NCBI GenBank assembly: GCA_913064995.1
Contig: CAJYBL010000003.1
Coordinates: forward strand, 1-34,296
From: an uncultured Alphaproteobacteria bacterium
GTDB taxonomy: Bacteria > Pseudomonadota > Alphaproteobacteria > Puniceispirillales > Puniceispirillaceae
Direction: 5' to 3'
DNA length: 34,296 nt
This document shows, piece after piece, positions 24,669-34,296 of this stretch. The position numbers were made by a program, and so were the translations under genes. The number at the start of each line of letters is the position of its first letter. Positions within the stretch are counted from its first letter, which is position 1. Below the pieces are notes generated by a model. It was not told the origin of the DNA. It was given only the letters and a program-made list of their open reading frames with translations, and did no database searches.

Positions 24669-26327
24669 ATGAGTGACATAATCAACTTTGAGACTAATCC
24701 GTCTCGATACCGTCACTGGCGCGTCGAATATGACGATGATGTGGCGCAGCTTTTCATGGATGTCGATGAAAATGGTGGTCTGTTTGACGGCTATGAGCTG
24801 AAATTAAACTCATATGATTTGGGTGTTGACATCGAACTAGCTGACATTGTTCAGCGTATGCGGTTTGAGCACCCAGAGGTTCGGGTTGTGGTTCTCAAGT
24901 CAGGTAAGGATAAAGTATTCTGTGCTGGGGCAAATATCCGGATGCTAGCTGGTGCAGCACACGCTCACAAAGTCAATTTCTGTAAATTTACTAATGAAAC
25001 ACGAAATGCAATTGAAAATGCTGAATTTGAGTCAGGCCAGAAATATGTTGCCGCAATCAAAGGGGCCTGTGCCGGCGGTGGTTTCGAACTCGCACTTGCC
25101 TGCAACCACATTATGCTTGTTGACGATGGTGCATCCACTGTAGCTCTACCTGAAGTTCCTTTACTGGCGGTGCTGCCGGGCACCGGCGGTCTAACACGCC
25201 TGACCGACAAACGGCAGGTCCGCAGGGATCTTTGCGATGTGTTCTGCGCGATGGAAGAAGGAGTGCGTGGCGCCAGAGCCCTTGACTGGCGCCTTGTTGA
25301 TGAAATTGTTAGCAATTCTAAATTCAATGATGTTGTTGACGAACGAGCAGCTAAATTTGCGTCTGAATTGGTTAAACCATCTCACGTCGGTATTGCGCTG
25401 ACGCCGCTTCAAAAAACTATTGCTGAGGAAGGCTCAGTTCATTATTCGACTCTTACAGTAGAGGTTGATCGAGTAGGCGGTACTGCAACACTGATGATAA
25501 ATGGTCCCGATACTGCGCCGCCTGCAAACATAGATGACTTTGTGAAGGCTGGCAGCGATTCCTACATGCTACGTCTAGCGCGGGAATTGGATGATGCCAT
25601 CTTACACTTGCGCATGAACGAGCGTGAGGCGGGCCTGTTGATTTTCCGCAGCCAGGGCAATCCGGCAACTCTCCTTGAGCATGAGGAACAACTTCATAAA
25701 AACTCTGGTCACTGGTTAGCCAACGAAGTGCTGTTATATTGGAAACGTATTCTGAAACGTGTCGATGTCACCTCACGCTCGATGGCTGCATTGGTTGAGC
25801 ACGGTTCGTGTTTCGCGGGACTTCTGGCCGAGCTGCTTTTTTCTGTGGATCGTACCTACATGATGGAAGGTGAATTCGAGGGCGACAACCGTCACATCGC
25901 TTCCATAACCTTGTCATCGTCAAATCTGGGCACGATGCCGATGGCCAACGGGTTAAGCCGTCTAGCAACGCGGTTTCTAGGCGAACCGGAAACACTCACT
26001 GCAGTGGAAACCTCCGTCGGCACCCCGCTGGACGCCAATGCTGCAAGTAACCACGGCCTTGTGACATTCACCTATGATGATGTGGACTGGGAAGATGAAG
26101 TGCGGATTTTCATCGAAGAGCGCACTAGCTTCTCACCGGACGCGATGACTGGCATGGAAGCAAATCTTCGCTTTGCTGGCCCAGAAACGATGGAAACACG
26201 TATCTTTGGCCGGCTGACCGCTTGGCAAAATTGGATTTTTCAACGGCCGAATGCGGCTGGGGAACAGGGAGCACTGCAGCGTTACGGCACAGGAGTGCGA
26301 GGCAAGTATAATATGGAGCGCGTTTAG
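24669..26327 (+). CDS. boxC: Benzoyl-CoA-dihydrodiol lyase (2,3-epoxybenzoyl-CoA dihydrolase)
   Basis: 552 aa with crotonase motifs 'KDKVFCAGANIRML', 'GACAGGGFELALACNHIMLVDDG', 'LPEVPLLAVLPGTGGLTRL'; N-terminal 'YRHWRVEYDDDVAQLFMDVDENGG'; adjacent to boxB. Confidence 0.92.
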   Translation: MSDIINFETNPSRYRHWRVEYDDDVAQLFMDVDENGGLFDGYELKLNSYDLGVDIELADIVQRMRFEHPEVRVVVLKSGKDKVFCAGANIRMLAGAAHAHKVNFCKFTNETRNAIENAEFESGQKYVAAIKGACAGGGFELALACNHIMLVDDGASTVALPEVPLLAVLPGTGGLTRLTDKRQVRRDLCDVFCAMEEGVRGARALDWRLVDEIVSNSKFNDVVDERAAKFASELVKPSHVGIALTPLQKTIAEEGSVHYSTLTVEVDRVGGTATLMINGPDTAPPANIDDFVKAGSDSYMLRLARELDDAILHLRMNEREAGLLIFRSQGNPATLLEHEEQLHKNSGHWLANEVLLYWKRILKRVDVTSRSMAALVEHGSCFAGLLAELLFSVDRTYMMEGEFEGDNRHIASITLSSSNLGTMPMANGLSRLATRFLGEPETLTAVETSVGTPLDANAASNHGLVTFTYDDVDWEDEVRIFIEERTSFSPDAMTGMEANLRFAGPETMETRIFGRLTAWQNWIFQRPNAAGEQGALQRYGTGVRGKYNMERV

Positions 26328-26388
26328 CGGCAGCGTAGTCACTGGATGCAGTAACACCGATAACGTTATCAGATAAGGACTTTGGGCC

Positions 26389-27840
26389 ATGCAAAATGTA
26401 ATGAGTGTTAGCTACGACACAAAAATACCCAACAATGTCAATCTATCCTCTGACCGGCGGGTATTGAAGGCGCTTGAGAAATGGCACCCAGGATATATTG
26501 ATTGGTGGTCTCGGTTGATTCCAAAACAGTTCCAGGACGCAAATGTATATCTGCGCACTGCCGTAGGCGTTGAGACTGGTGGGTGGGCAAAGTTTGATTA
26601 CGTGAAGATGCCCGAATACAGATGGGGTATTCTTCTTGCGCCTCAAGTTGAGGATAGACAAATTGCTTTTGGCGAGCATTCTGGTGAGAAGGCTTGGCAG
26701 GAAGTGCCAGGCGAATACCGCGCTATGTTGCGCCGCTTGATTGTCATTCAGGGTGATACCGAGCCCGGCTCGGTTGAACAGCAACGTTTTCTTGGGCTGA
26801 CCGCGCCGTCTCTTTATGATATGCGCAACCTGTTTCAGGTAAATGTCGAGGAAGGCCGTCACCTTTGGGCAATGGTCTACCTCTTGCAGAAATACTTTGG
26901 CGCAGACGGACGTGAGGAAGCAGACATGCTGCTTCGCCGCAGTTCGGGTTCGGACGATGCGCCGCGTATGCTTGGTGCGTTTAACGAAGAGACGCCAGAC
27001 TGGCTATCATTCTTCATGTTTACTTACTTCACTGACCGTGATGGCAAGATGCAGTTGGAAAGCCTGGCCCAGTCCGGGTTTGATCCGCTTAGCCGAACAT
27101 GCCGCTTCATGTTGACCGAAGAAGCACATCACATGTTTGTGGGCGAAACTGGCGTTGGCCGTACCATTCAAGCAACTGCCGAGGCGATGAACAAGGTTGG
27201 CATCACCGACCCATATGACATTAATGCTATTCGGGATCTTGGGGTAATTGATCTGCCGACCATCCAGAAAAAACTAAACCTGCATTATTCGCTGTCGCTT
27301 GACCTGTTCGGTCAAGAAGTATCGACCAACGCGGCAAACGCGTTTAATGCCGGTATTAAGGGCCGTTATATGGAGCACCGCCTGGCAGATGATCACAAGC
27401 TGTCAAACGACACCTATGACGTGAAGGTGGTCAGGGACAATCAGATCATTACCGAACAGATGCCTGCGCTCAACGCCATCAACATGCGCCTGCGTGATGA
27501 CTATGTGAATGATGCATCGGGTGGCCTGAACCGGTGGAACAGAACACTAAAGCGCGCCAACATTGATTTTACATTCACCTTGCCGCATGAAGGGTTCAAC
27601 CGCAGCATCGGCGTGTTCTCGGCAGTGAGTATCAACCCGCAGGGCGACATCATTTCAGCTGATGAATGGGCATCACAAGCCAGCAGCTGGCTACCAAGTA
27701 CATCTGATGCTGCGTTCATTCAGTCGCTTATGAAGCCTTGCTTTGAGGCTGGTCAATATGCGAGTTGGATTGCCCCTCCCAAGGTTGGTATCAATAACCA
27801 ACCGGGTGATTTTGAGTATGTGCAGCTTCACATGGCTTAA
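26389..27840 (+). CDS. boxB: Benzoyl-CoA 2,3-epoxidase, oxygenase component
   Basis: 483 aa; 'EEGRHLWAMVYLLQKYFG', 'MLTEEAHHMFVGETGVGRTIQAT' (carboxylate-bridged di-iron ligands), 'EKWHPGYIDWW'; adjacent to boxC. Confidence 0.93.
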   Translation: MQNVMSVSYDTKIPNNVNLSSDRRVLKALEKWHPGYIDWWSRLIPKQFQDANVYLRTAVGVETGGWAKFDYVKMPEYRWGILLAPQVEDRQIAFGEHSGEKAWQEVPGEYRAMLRRLIVIQGDTEPGSVEQQRFLGLTAPSLYDMRNLFQVNVEEGRHLWAMVYLLQKYFGADGREEADMLLRRSSGSDDAPRMLGAFNEETPDWLSFFMFTYFTDRDGKMQLESLAQSGFDPLSRTCRFMLTEEAHHMFVGETGVGRTIQATAEAMNKVGITDPYDINAIRDLGVIDLPTIQKKLNLHYSLSLDLFGQEVSTNAANAFNAGIKGRYMEHRLADDHKLSNDTYDVKVVRDNQIITEQMPALNAINMRLRDDYVNDASGGLNRWNRTLKRANIDFTFTLPHEGFNRSIGVFSAVSINPQGDIISADEWASQASSWLPSTSDAAFIQSLMKPCFEAGQYASWIAPPKVGINNQPGDFEYVQLHMA

Positions 27841-27942
27841 GCACTTGATGATGTGTTCGTTCCAATGCCTGCCAAACCTTGCTCTCACCTTAAAATTAGG
27901 ATGAAAATAAACCCACAAGTGTAAGGTGATCGGGAGAAATAA

Positions 27943-28407
27943 ATGAAGATCAATATTGTTTATGCAACGATCCTAGGCACCTCGCAAATGGTAGCCGAAG
28001 AACTGGATGACGCATTGTCAGACAAATATGAAATTGATGTACAGGACATTTTGCAAATCAGTCCGGCCGAGCTTAGTGGTGACGCATTTTATGTATTCAT
28101 CTCCTCCACAACTGGTCATGGCGATATGCCTGATTCAGCATATGATTTTGTTGCTGCAATAAACGAAACAAAGGCCAATCTCTCAAAAATCAATTTTGCA
28201 ATTTTTGGACTTGGTGATCAGGGATATGCCGACACCTTCAATATGGGCAGCGAAAAACTGGCCGATTTGTTAAAAGGCGCAGGTGCTAAGCAAATTGGCG
28301 AACGTGGATTGTTTGATGCCTCAACTCTCGATATGCCAGAAGACATCGCCATTCCATGGCTAAAGGATATTCTTGCTGAAATGTCAGAACTTGCTGAAGT
28401 GGGATAG
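27943..28407 (+). CDS. Short flavodoxin / MioC-like flavodoxin-domain protein
   Basis: 154 aa; phosphate-loop-like 'YATILGTSQMVAEELDDAL', 'FISSTTGHGDMPDSAYDF', 'FAIFGLGDQGYADTF'. Confidence 0.85.
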   Translation: MKINIVYATILGTSQMVAEELDDALSDKYEIDVQDILQISPAELSGDAFYVFISSTTGHGDMPDSAYDFVAAINETKANLSKINFAIFGLGDQGYADTFNMGSEKLADLLKGAGAKQIGERGLFDASTLDMPEDIAIPWLKDILAEMSELAEVG

Positions 28408-28412
28408 GTACG

Positions 28413-29204
28413 GTGCGAGCGACTGTGCAGCCGGATAAAGCCAACCCAGAACTTGCCGAACTATCACTGCGTATTGGGGGTTACGTGCGCACATTGCGCC
28501 AAGCCCGAGGCATGTCCCGACGCATGCTAAGCAAAATTTCCGGCGTTTCTGAACGGTACCTAGCGCAACTAGAGACCGGTAACGGTAATGTTACCGTTGG
28601 CATACTTCATCGCCTTTCCCTTGTATTCGGCTGTGCCGTGGAGGATCTGGTTGCAGGTGGCGCGAAGCCAAATTTAAAAAAGGGAAATCGCCTGGCGCTT
28701 ATGGGGGTTCGAGGCGGAGGCAAGACAACACTTGGCACGGCGATTTCTGTCAAACACGACGTACCCTTTATCGAAATTTCCAAACAGGTCAGAGCCGTCA
28801 GTGGGATGGATGTCGGCGAAGTGATTTCTCTATACGGTCAAGAAGGTTTTCGCCGGTATGAGGAAGAGGCCATTGCCAGCATCATAGAAAACTATGACAA
28901 AGTGGTTATCGCAATTGGTGGCGGTATAGTGGAAACAAGGGAAAATTATAATCTTTTGTTGCATCATTTTCATACTGTATGGATAAAGGCGAGCGCCGCG
29001 GAACATATCGGGCGTGTTCGCGCCCAAGGTGATGAACGCCCGATGGCAGGGTTTGCCGCAGCAGAGGAACATTTGGCCAATATGCTCTCGCAGCGTAAAG
29101 CCGAATTCAACCGTGCTGATCTCGTTATAGATACCGGCGGAGTTCCTATTGACTACTCTGTTGCGAAATTAACGGAGTTAATAAGTAGCAACGCTATCTT
29201 GTAA
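28413..29204 (+). CDS. boxR: BoxR/BzdR-like transcriptional regulator (XRE HTH + shikimate-kinase-like domain)
   Basis: 263 aa; HTH 'LRQARGMSRRMLSKISGVSERYLAQLETGNGNVTVGIL', then P-loop 'GVRGGGKTTLG' and shikimate-kinase-like 'YGQEGFRRYEEEAI'. GTG start. Confidence 0.9.
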   Translation: MRATVQPDKANPELAELSLRIGGYVRTLRQARGMSRRMLSKISGVSERYLAQLETGNGNVTVGILHRLSLVFGCAVEDLVAGGAKPNLKKGNRLALMGVRGGGKTTLGTAISVKHDVPFIEISKQVRAVSGMDVGEVISLYGQEGFRRYEEEAIASIIENYDKVVIAIGGGIVETRENYNLLLHHFHTVWIKASAAEHIGRVRAQGDERPMAGFAAAEEHLANMLSQRKAEFNRADLVIDTGGVPIDYSVAKLTELISSNAIL

Positions 29205-29273
29205 TTATTGTTCGCGGCTAGCGTACAAATCTTTTTATATGCAATGTTTATGAACCTGACTTTGGAGATCTGA

Positions 29274-31373
29274 ATGGCTGTCACATTGCATAAACAAGCA
29301 AATTGCGGCTTTGTCATGCTAAATAGCCCACCGGTTAACGCAATCAATCAAAAAATGCGAGAAGACCTTATCGATGCGGTGACTTGGGCTGAGAGTGAAG
29401 GGCTAGAGCGAGTAATCTTATCCGGTATGGGTCGGAGTTTTGCCGCTGGTGCCGATACAAAAGAATTCGATCACCCTGCCATTTCGCCTCACCTTCCCGA
29501 TGTTGTAAACCGGATTGAGACAAGCACTGTTCCATGGATTGCAGCTATTCATGGAACCGCGCTTGGCGGCGGCGGCGAATTAGCGCTTGGATGCCAGTAC
29601 CGTATCGCCCGAGCCGATGCCACGATCGGGTTTCCTGAAGTGATTCTTGGCCTTGTACCTGGCGCCGGCGCAACGCAGCGTTTGCCACGCTTGGTCGGGC
29701 TTGCCGAAGCACTAAAGTTAATCCCAACAGGAAAAACCATTTCTGGCAAGGCAGCTATGGCCATTGGATTGGTTAATGCGATTGATGATGATCCGGTTGC
29801 TGCAGCAAAGCTGATCGATCAGAAGATATTAAGTGAAGCGGTTCCGTTAAGCCTGATGAAGGCAGGAACAGATAAGACGGTAAGTTATGACACCGCCCGA
29901 CAACTTGCCATTAGAAGAATGCGCGGTCAAGAAGCACCTTTAACGGCGATTTCATTACTGGAGACGGCGCAAACAGCTACCTTTGACGATGGCATGCAAA
30001 AAGAACGCAACGCGTTTCTTGCCTTGAGGGCATCACCCCAAGCCCGCGCCCTTCGACATATCTTTTTTGCCGAGCGCGCTGCCAAAAAGCCGCCAAAAGC
30101 CATTGAAACGCAAAAACCCACACTAAAGCCGCTGAACCATGTGATTGTTATAGGTGGCGGCACAATGGGAAGTGGCATAGCTTATGCGTTTTTGAATGCC
30201 AACATCAGAGTAACAATCCTGGAGTCTGATGATGCCGGCATGCAGCGGGCAAACACCGCCATTGACACAATCATATCCGCCAGCCTCGCCTCTGGCCATA
30301 TTGATCAGCAAGCTGCCACCGATCGGCGCAATCTTTTGAAAGTGATGATGGCCCAGCCCGATTCCGATGCGGGAAAGCGGCGTAATGACGATCTAACTAA
30401 TGTTGACCTTGTGATTGAGGCCGTTTTTGAGGACCTTGCGATCAAGAAAGAAATTCTACAAGCCATAGAACCCGCTCTTGACCCTAATGCTATTATAGCC
30501 ACCAACACATCTTATCTTGATGTAAATAAACTTGCCGCATGCCTCGATAATCCATCACGGTTTGTCGGACTACATTTCTTTGCCCCAGCGCATATTATGA
30601 AGCTTCTTGAAATTGTTAAAGGTAGCGAAACATCACCAGTGGCATTAGCAATGGGATATGCTGTTGCAAAATCACTCGGCAAGATGCCAGTGGTGGCTGG
30701 GGTATGCGATGGTTTTATCGGAAACCGCATTCTTGCAGCACTTCGCGAAGCCGCCGACGCAACTTTAATGGATGGCAGCACACCTGCCGAAATTGATAGG
30801 GCTATGGTTGGTTTTGGCTATGCGATGGGACCTTATGAAACACAGGACCTTTCTGGCCTTGACATTGCCCATGCAAATCGGCGGCGCCTTGACCCAAGCC
30901 GCGATCCGTCCCGCCGTTATATTCCTATTGCCGATTGCCTAGTCACGGAGAACCGGCTTGGGAAAAAAACTGGCGCCGGATGGTATCATTATCCAGATGA
31001 AAACAAAACTGTTGACCCAACTGTTGAAGATATTATCCGCCGCGAAGCAGAGGCCGCAAACATCAAACGTCGTCACTTCAGTTCAGATGAGATCCAGCAA
31101 CGTTTACTACTAGCCATGATTAACGAGGCTGCGAATATTCTGCATGAAGGCATTGCCACCTCCGCCGCAGATATTGATCTCGTGCTAGTTCACGGATACG
31201 GATTTCCCCGCTGGCGCGGCGGATTAATGCATTATGCCGACCAATTAGGCGCATCGCTTATTATGGCTGAACTAACTAAACTATGCGATGAAGACCCAAT
31301 ATTCTGGCAGCCCAGTCGGCTCATAGTTGATTGTGCAAAGACTAGACAAAATTTTGCATCATATAATAAATAA
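29274..31373 (+). CDS. Bifunctional enoyl-CoA hydratase / 3-hydroxyacyl-CoA dehydrogenase
   Basis: 699 aa; crotonase part 'GMGRSFAAGADTKEF', 'GTALGGGGELALGCQYR'; HAD part 'VIVIGGGTMGSGIAYAFLNANIRVTILE', 'GLHFFAPAHIMKLLEIV', 'GFIGNRIL'. Confidence 0.92.
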   Translation: MAVTLHKQANCGFVMLNSPPVNAINQKMREDLIDAVTWAESEGLERVILSGMGRSFAAGADTKEFDHPAISPHLPDVVNRIETSTVPWIAAIHGTALGGGGELALGCQYRIARADATIGFPEVILGLVPGAGATQRLPRLVGLAEALKLIPTGKTISGKAAMAIGLVNAIDDDPVAAAKLIDQKILSEAVPLSLMKAGTDKTVSYDTARQLAIRRMRGQEAPLTAISLLETAQTATFDDGMQKERNAFLALRASPQARALRHIFFAERAAKKPPKAIETQKPTLKPLNHVIVIGGGTMGSGIAYAFLNANIRVTILESDDAGMQRANTAIDTIISASLASGHIDQQAATDRRNLLKVMMAQPDSDAGKRRNDDLTNVDLVIEAVFEDLAIKKEILQAIEPALDPNAIIATNTSYLDVNKLAACLDNPSRFVGLHFFAPAHIMKLLEIVKGSETSPVALAMGYAVAKSLGKMPVVAGVCDGFIGNRILAALREAADATLMDGSTPAEIDRAMVGFGYAMGPYETQDLSGLDIAHANRRRLDPSRDPSRRYIPIADCLVTENRLGKKTGAGWYHYPDENKTVDPTVEDIIRREAEAANIKRRHFSSDEIQQRLLLAMINEAANILHEGIATSAADIDLVLVHGYGFPRWRGGLMHYADQLGASLIMAELTKLCDEDPIFWQPSRLIVDCAKTRQNFASYNK

Positions 31374-31401
31374 TTCGGCAGCCAACTTATCGTTTAGTTA
31401 C

Positions 31402-33012
31402 TCATTTTGACACATCTTGCGGGTGAAAACTATCGCCGCTGACCCTATGCCAATAGGCGGCAAGGCGCGGATCATCAACCGGTTTGCCGTCGATTAACGC
31501 GTTAATTTCAACCCGCGGGTATATTTGGTCAGCAAGTAAAATTTTGCTTGCTGAAACTCTGCGTACAATATGACGTCGATTCAACTGACTTGGATGCTCC
31601 AAGCCTGCTGACTCAAGCATTTCCGCAACCGCCTCTACACTATTTTTATGAAAATTGAATACTCTCGTTGCCCGGTCTTCAACATCAATAACCCGGTACC
31701 TCTTAGGGTCCATTGTTGCGACTCCGCTTGGGCAACGGCTTGACGCACAGTCACGAGCCTGAATACACCCAACCGCAAACATAAATGGTCTTGCCATATT
31801 GCACCAGTCAGCTCCAAGCGCGCAGTGCCGCACAATATCATAGGCGCTTACAATTTTGGCCGAGGCAGCAATTCTTACACGGTCACGCAAACCAGCTCCA
31901 CGAAGACAATTATCAACAAAAATAATTGCATCACGTAGGGGTGAACCAATATTGTCTGTGAATTCGACTGGCGCCGCTCCCGTTCCACCCTCAGAACCGT
32001 CAACAGTAATAAAATCGATGACCACTCCGCCATCAACCATTGCCTTAACTATTGAGATAATTTCCCAAGGATGGCCAACACATAATTTTATACCAACCGG
32101 TTTGCCACCCGACAAATCGCGCAGATTTGCGGCAAAGGCCAATAATTCATTTGGCGTTGAAAACTCGCTGTGTCTAGATGGTGAGATCACATCTTGGTAA
32201 GCTGGCACACCTCTAGCCTCAGCAATTTCTGGCGTTACTTTCGGTGCCATTAGCATGCCGCCATGCCCAGGCTTTGCACCTTGGCTTAGCTTTATCTCAA
32301 TCATTTTTACTTGATCCAGTGAAGCTTTTTCTTTGAATTTCACTGGGTCAAATCGTCCATCTTCTGTTCGACAACCAAAATAACCTGTTGAAATTTGCCA
32401 AATTGTATCACCGCCACCAGCCTCATGATATTTTGATAGGGAACCCTCCCCGGTATTATGAGCAAAACCACCAAGCTTTGCGCCTGCCGAAAGTGATTGA
32501 ATAGCGGGTGGGGACAACGCACCAAAACTAGTGCCAGAAATGTTTAGTACCGAAGCGTCATAGGCATTATCACCTTTACCAACACGAATCCGAAAATCCT
32601 TCGATTCAATATGTGATGGGACCAAAGAATGGTTTAGCCAGTTATAGTTCTCAGCATACATATTCTGATCAGAGCCAAATGGCCGGGTAGCCATTATGCC
32701 CTTTGCTCGTTGGTAAACCATGGAGCGTTGGTTCCTCGAATAGGGAAGTTCGTCAGTGTCAGATTCCCAAAAGTACTGACGCAACTCTGGACGAATTGAC
32801 TCAAAAATAAATCTGAACCTGCCGATTAAGGGATAATTTCCGAGGACGGCTCGTTTTCTCTGCGTGTAATCTGAAATTCCTAGTAGCCCTAAAACCCCAA
32901 GAACGACAGCGGGAATTAAAAACACTTTATCAGCTAAACTAAGTGTAGCCAGCGCAACGGAACCTAATACCGAATATGTTACTATAGAAAATCGTCCAAA
33001 AAAGTAGTCCAT
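31402..33012 (-). CDS. FMN-binding glutamate synthase family protein
   Basis: 'QISTGYFGCRTEDGRFDPVKF', 'MIEIKLSQGAKPGHGGMLMAPKVTPEIAEARGV', 'DFITVDGSEGGTGAAPVEF', 'CPSGVATMDPKRYRVIDVEDRATRVFNFH'; N-terminal TM segments. Start at ATG 33012 preferred. Confidence 0.88.
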   Translation of the reverse strand: MDYFFGRFSIVTYSVLGSVALATLSLADKVFLIPAVVLGVLGLLGISDYTQRKRAVLGNYPLIGRFRFIFESIRPELRQYFWESDTDELPYSRNQRSMVYQRAKGIMATRPFGSDQNMYAENYNWLNHSLVPSHIESKDFRIRVGKGDNAYDASVLNISGTSFGALSPPAIQSLSAGAKLGGFAHNTGEGSLSKYHEAGGGDTIWQISTGYFGCRTEDGRFDPVKFKEKASLDQVKMIEIKLSQGAKPGHGGMLMAPKVTPEIAEARGVPAYQDVISPSRHSEFSTPNELLAFAANLRDLSGGKPVGIKLCVGHPWEIISIVKAMVDGGVVIDFITVDGSEGGTGAAPVEFTDNIGSPLRDAIIFVDNCLRGAGLRDRVRIAASAKIVSAYDIVRHCALGADWCNMARPFMFAVGCIQARDCASSRCPSGVATMDPKRYRVIDVEDRATRVFNFHKNSVEAVAEMLESAGLEHPSQLNRRHIVRRVSASKILLADQIYPRVEINALIDGKPVDDPRLAAYWHRVSGDSFHPQDVSK

Positions 33013-33104
33013 GATCACCCCACACCCATAACCTAACTCATACGAGCAAAAGTGACACAAATATGCAAGGGTGGCGGTAACATGAATTTAGAGCTGCATA
33101 TTTA

Positions 33105-33842
33105 TTATTTTTGCAAAAAACCTTTCATTTTCAGAAATCCAAGCATGTGCGGGCGTGATTCCTTGCTCAGCATACCCGACATTTGTTCACTCCAGCTTTG
33201 GTATTTCTTGTTGCCGGTGCGGGTCTGATAATAATAGCGGATTGCTTCATCATAACCTGCTAAGTGATCAAGATCCAGGGCATCGCCATAACTGTTTTCA
33301 CGAAGCACAACCTCAAGCGGCAGGCGTGGCTTTAACTCAGGGTCTTGATCAGGCCAGCCAAGGCAAAGGCCAAAAACTGGATAGGTGTTTTGCGGCAGTT
33401 CCAAAAGCGATGACACCTCGGCTGGATTATTGCGCAAGGCACCAATATAGCAAATGCCAAGGCCAGCTGACTCAGCCGCCACCACAATATTTTGCGCAAC
33501 AAGTGATGCATCAACGGTTGCGATGATGAATTGTTCGGTAAAGCCAGTATTGGCGCTGGCATTATGCCAGTCACAACAGCGCGCCGCCCGATTCATATCG
33601 GCACAAAACACCAAAAATTCGGCTGCAGATTCAATATAAGACTGGTGATTAGCCAAGACGGCCAAGGAGGCGCGCTTTGCCGGATCACTAATGCGGATGA
33701 TCGTTACAGCTTGTAAAAAGTTAGATGACGCCGCAGCCTGACCAGCTTGAATAAGTTCATGCAACAGATCTGTTGCGATTGGCCGATTCTCAAATTTTCG
33801 TATCGACCGATGCGCCTTTAATAGCTCAATTGTTGGAGTCAT
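33105..33842 (-). CDS. NfsA-like nitroreductase family oxidoreductase
   Basis: 'LLKAHRSIRKFENRPI', 'AESAGLGICYIGALRNNPAEVSSLLELP', 'PVFGLCLGWPDQDPELKPRLPLEVVLRENSY'. ATG 33842 (MTPTIELL) preferred. Confidence 0.87.
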   Translation of the reverse strand: MTPTIELLKAHRSIRKFENRPIATDLLHELIQAGQAAASSNFLQAVTIIRISDPAKRASLAVLANHQSYIESAAEFLVFCADMNRAARCCDWHNASANTGFTEQFIIATVDASLVAQNIVVAAESAGLGICYIGALRNNPAEVSSLLELPQNTYPVFGLCLGWPDQDPELKPRLPLEVVLRENSYGDALDLDHLAGYDEAIRYYYQTRTGNKKYQSWSEQMSGMLSKESRPHMLGFLKMKGFLQK

Positions 33843-34010
33843 GATGTTTTTCCTTATCGGTTGGCCAAGGTAATTTGGCACCAGTTCAAAAAACCGGTAC
33901 CAGGATGGCAAAATCACCATTATGCTACCATGTTATTTATAGCAATAAGGCAATCCGGCAACGCCACCCCCGATATTATAGTCTGGTCTTTATGACCTGG
34001 TCACGATGCC

Positions 34011-34296
34011 CTAATCGTTACGGGCGCGGATCACATCAATGATAGCGGCGGTCACTTGATCCGTTGTGGCTGTCCCACCAAGATCGGGAGTATGAAAATC
34101 AGGATTGGCCGTAACCACTTCGATAGCTTTCATTAGCCGGGTCGCCGCAACAGTCTCGCCCATATGTTCAAGCATCATTGATGCGCTCCAGAATGTGGCA
34201 ACCGGGTTGGCAATGCCTTTTCCGGTAATGTCAAAAGCCGAACCGTGAATCGGCTCAAACATTGACGGGCTGGTACGTTCCGGATTCAGATTGGCC
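34011..34296 (-). CDS. Isopropylmalate/isocitrate/tartrate dehydrogenase family, C-terminal part (truncated by window end)
   Basis: 'ERTSPSMFEPIHGSAFDITGKGIANPVATFWSASMMLEHMGE'; reading frame open to the window end. Confidence 0.85.
   Translation of the reverse strand, partial: ANLNPERTSPSMFEPIHGSAFDITGKGIANPVATFWSASMMLEHMGETVAATRLMKAIEVVTANPDFHTPDLGGTATTDQVTAAIIDVIRARND

Noticed and set aside
1101-32525. Many short antisense ORFs of 60-220 aa in the ORF track (e.g. 5116..5673 -, 9213..9869 -, 7026..7430 -, 16924..17349 -)
   Set aside because: They lie opposite well-supported genes, have low-complexity or shadow-like composition and no recognisable motifs; treated as spurious.
1-34296. rRNA, tRNA or prophage genes
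   Set aside because: None recognised on either strand; nearly all sequence is covered by metabolic coding regions.

Overview
This 34.3-kb window looks proteobacterial, possibly a marine alphaproteobacterium; the lineage is an impression, not a result. It reads as an aerobic benzoate / benzoyl-CoA (box) catabolic locus split by a type I polyketide synthase (PKS) operon. Left arm: partial HupE/UreJ-like protein, small unknown protein, alpha/beta hydrolase, complete Liv-type ABC importer, beta-ketoadipyl-CoA-type thiolase, enoyl-CoA hydratase (reverse strand), benzoate-CoA ligase, second alpha/beta hydrolase. Middle (about 11.35-20.6 kb): a very tight operon encoding a discrete acyl carrier protein, a second benzoate-CoA-ligase-like enzyme, a 2046-aa PKS (KS-AT-DH-KR-ACP-TE) and a PhzS-like FAD monooxygenase. 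An SbmA/BacA-like transporter, a DDAH-like protein and an NPD/FabK-family flavoprotein (reverse strand) follow. Right arm: boxC, boxB, a short flavodoxin, a BoxR-like XRE/shikimate-kinase regulator and a fused enoyl-CoA hydratase/3-hydroxyacyl-CoA dehydrogenase, then an FMN-binding glutamate-synthase-family protein, a nitroreductase and a partial isopropylmalate/tartrate-dehydrogenase-family gene (all reverse strand). The main candidate for something undescribed is the PKS operon, which may use benzoate or another aryl acid as starter, inside a benzoate degradation locus. A second candidate is the absence of BoxA reductase in the window, with a flavodoxin gene directly after boxB. All product calls come from reading motifs and family resemblance; no database search was run.
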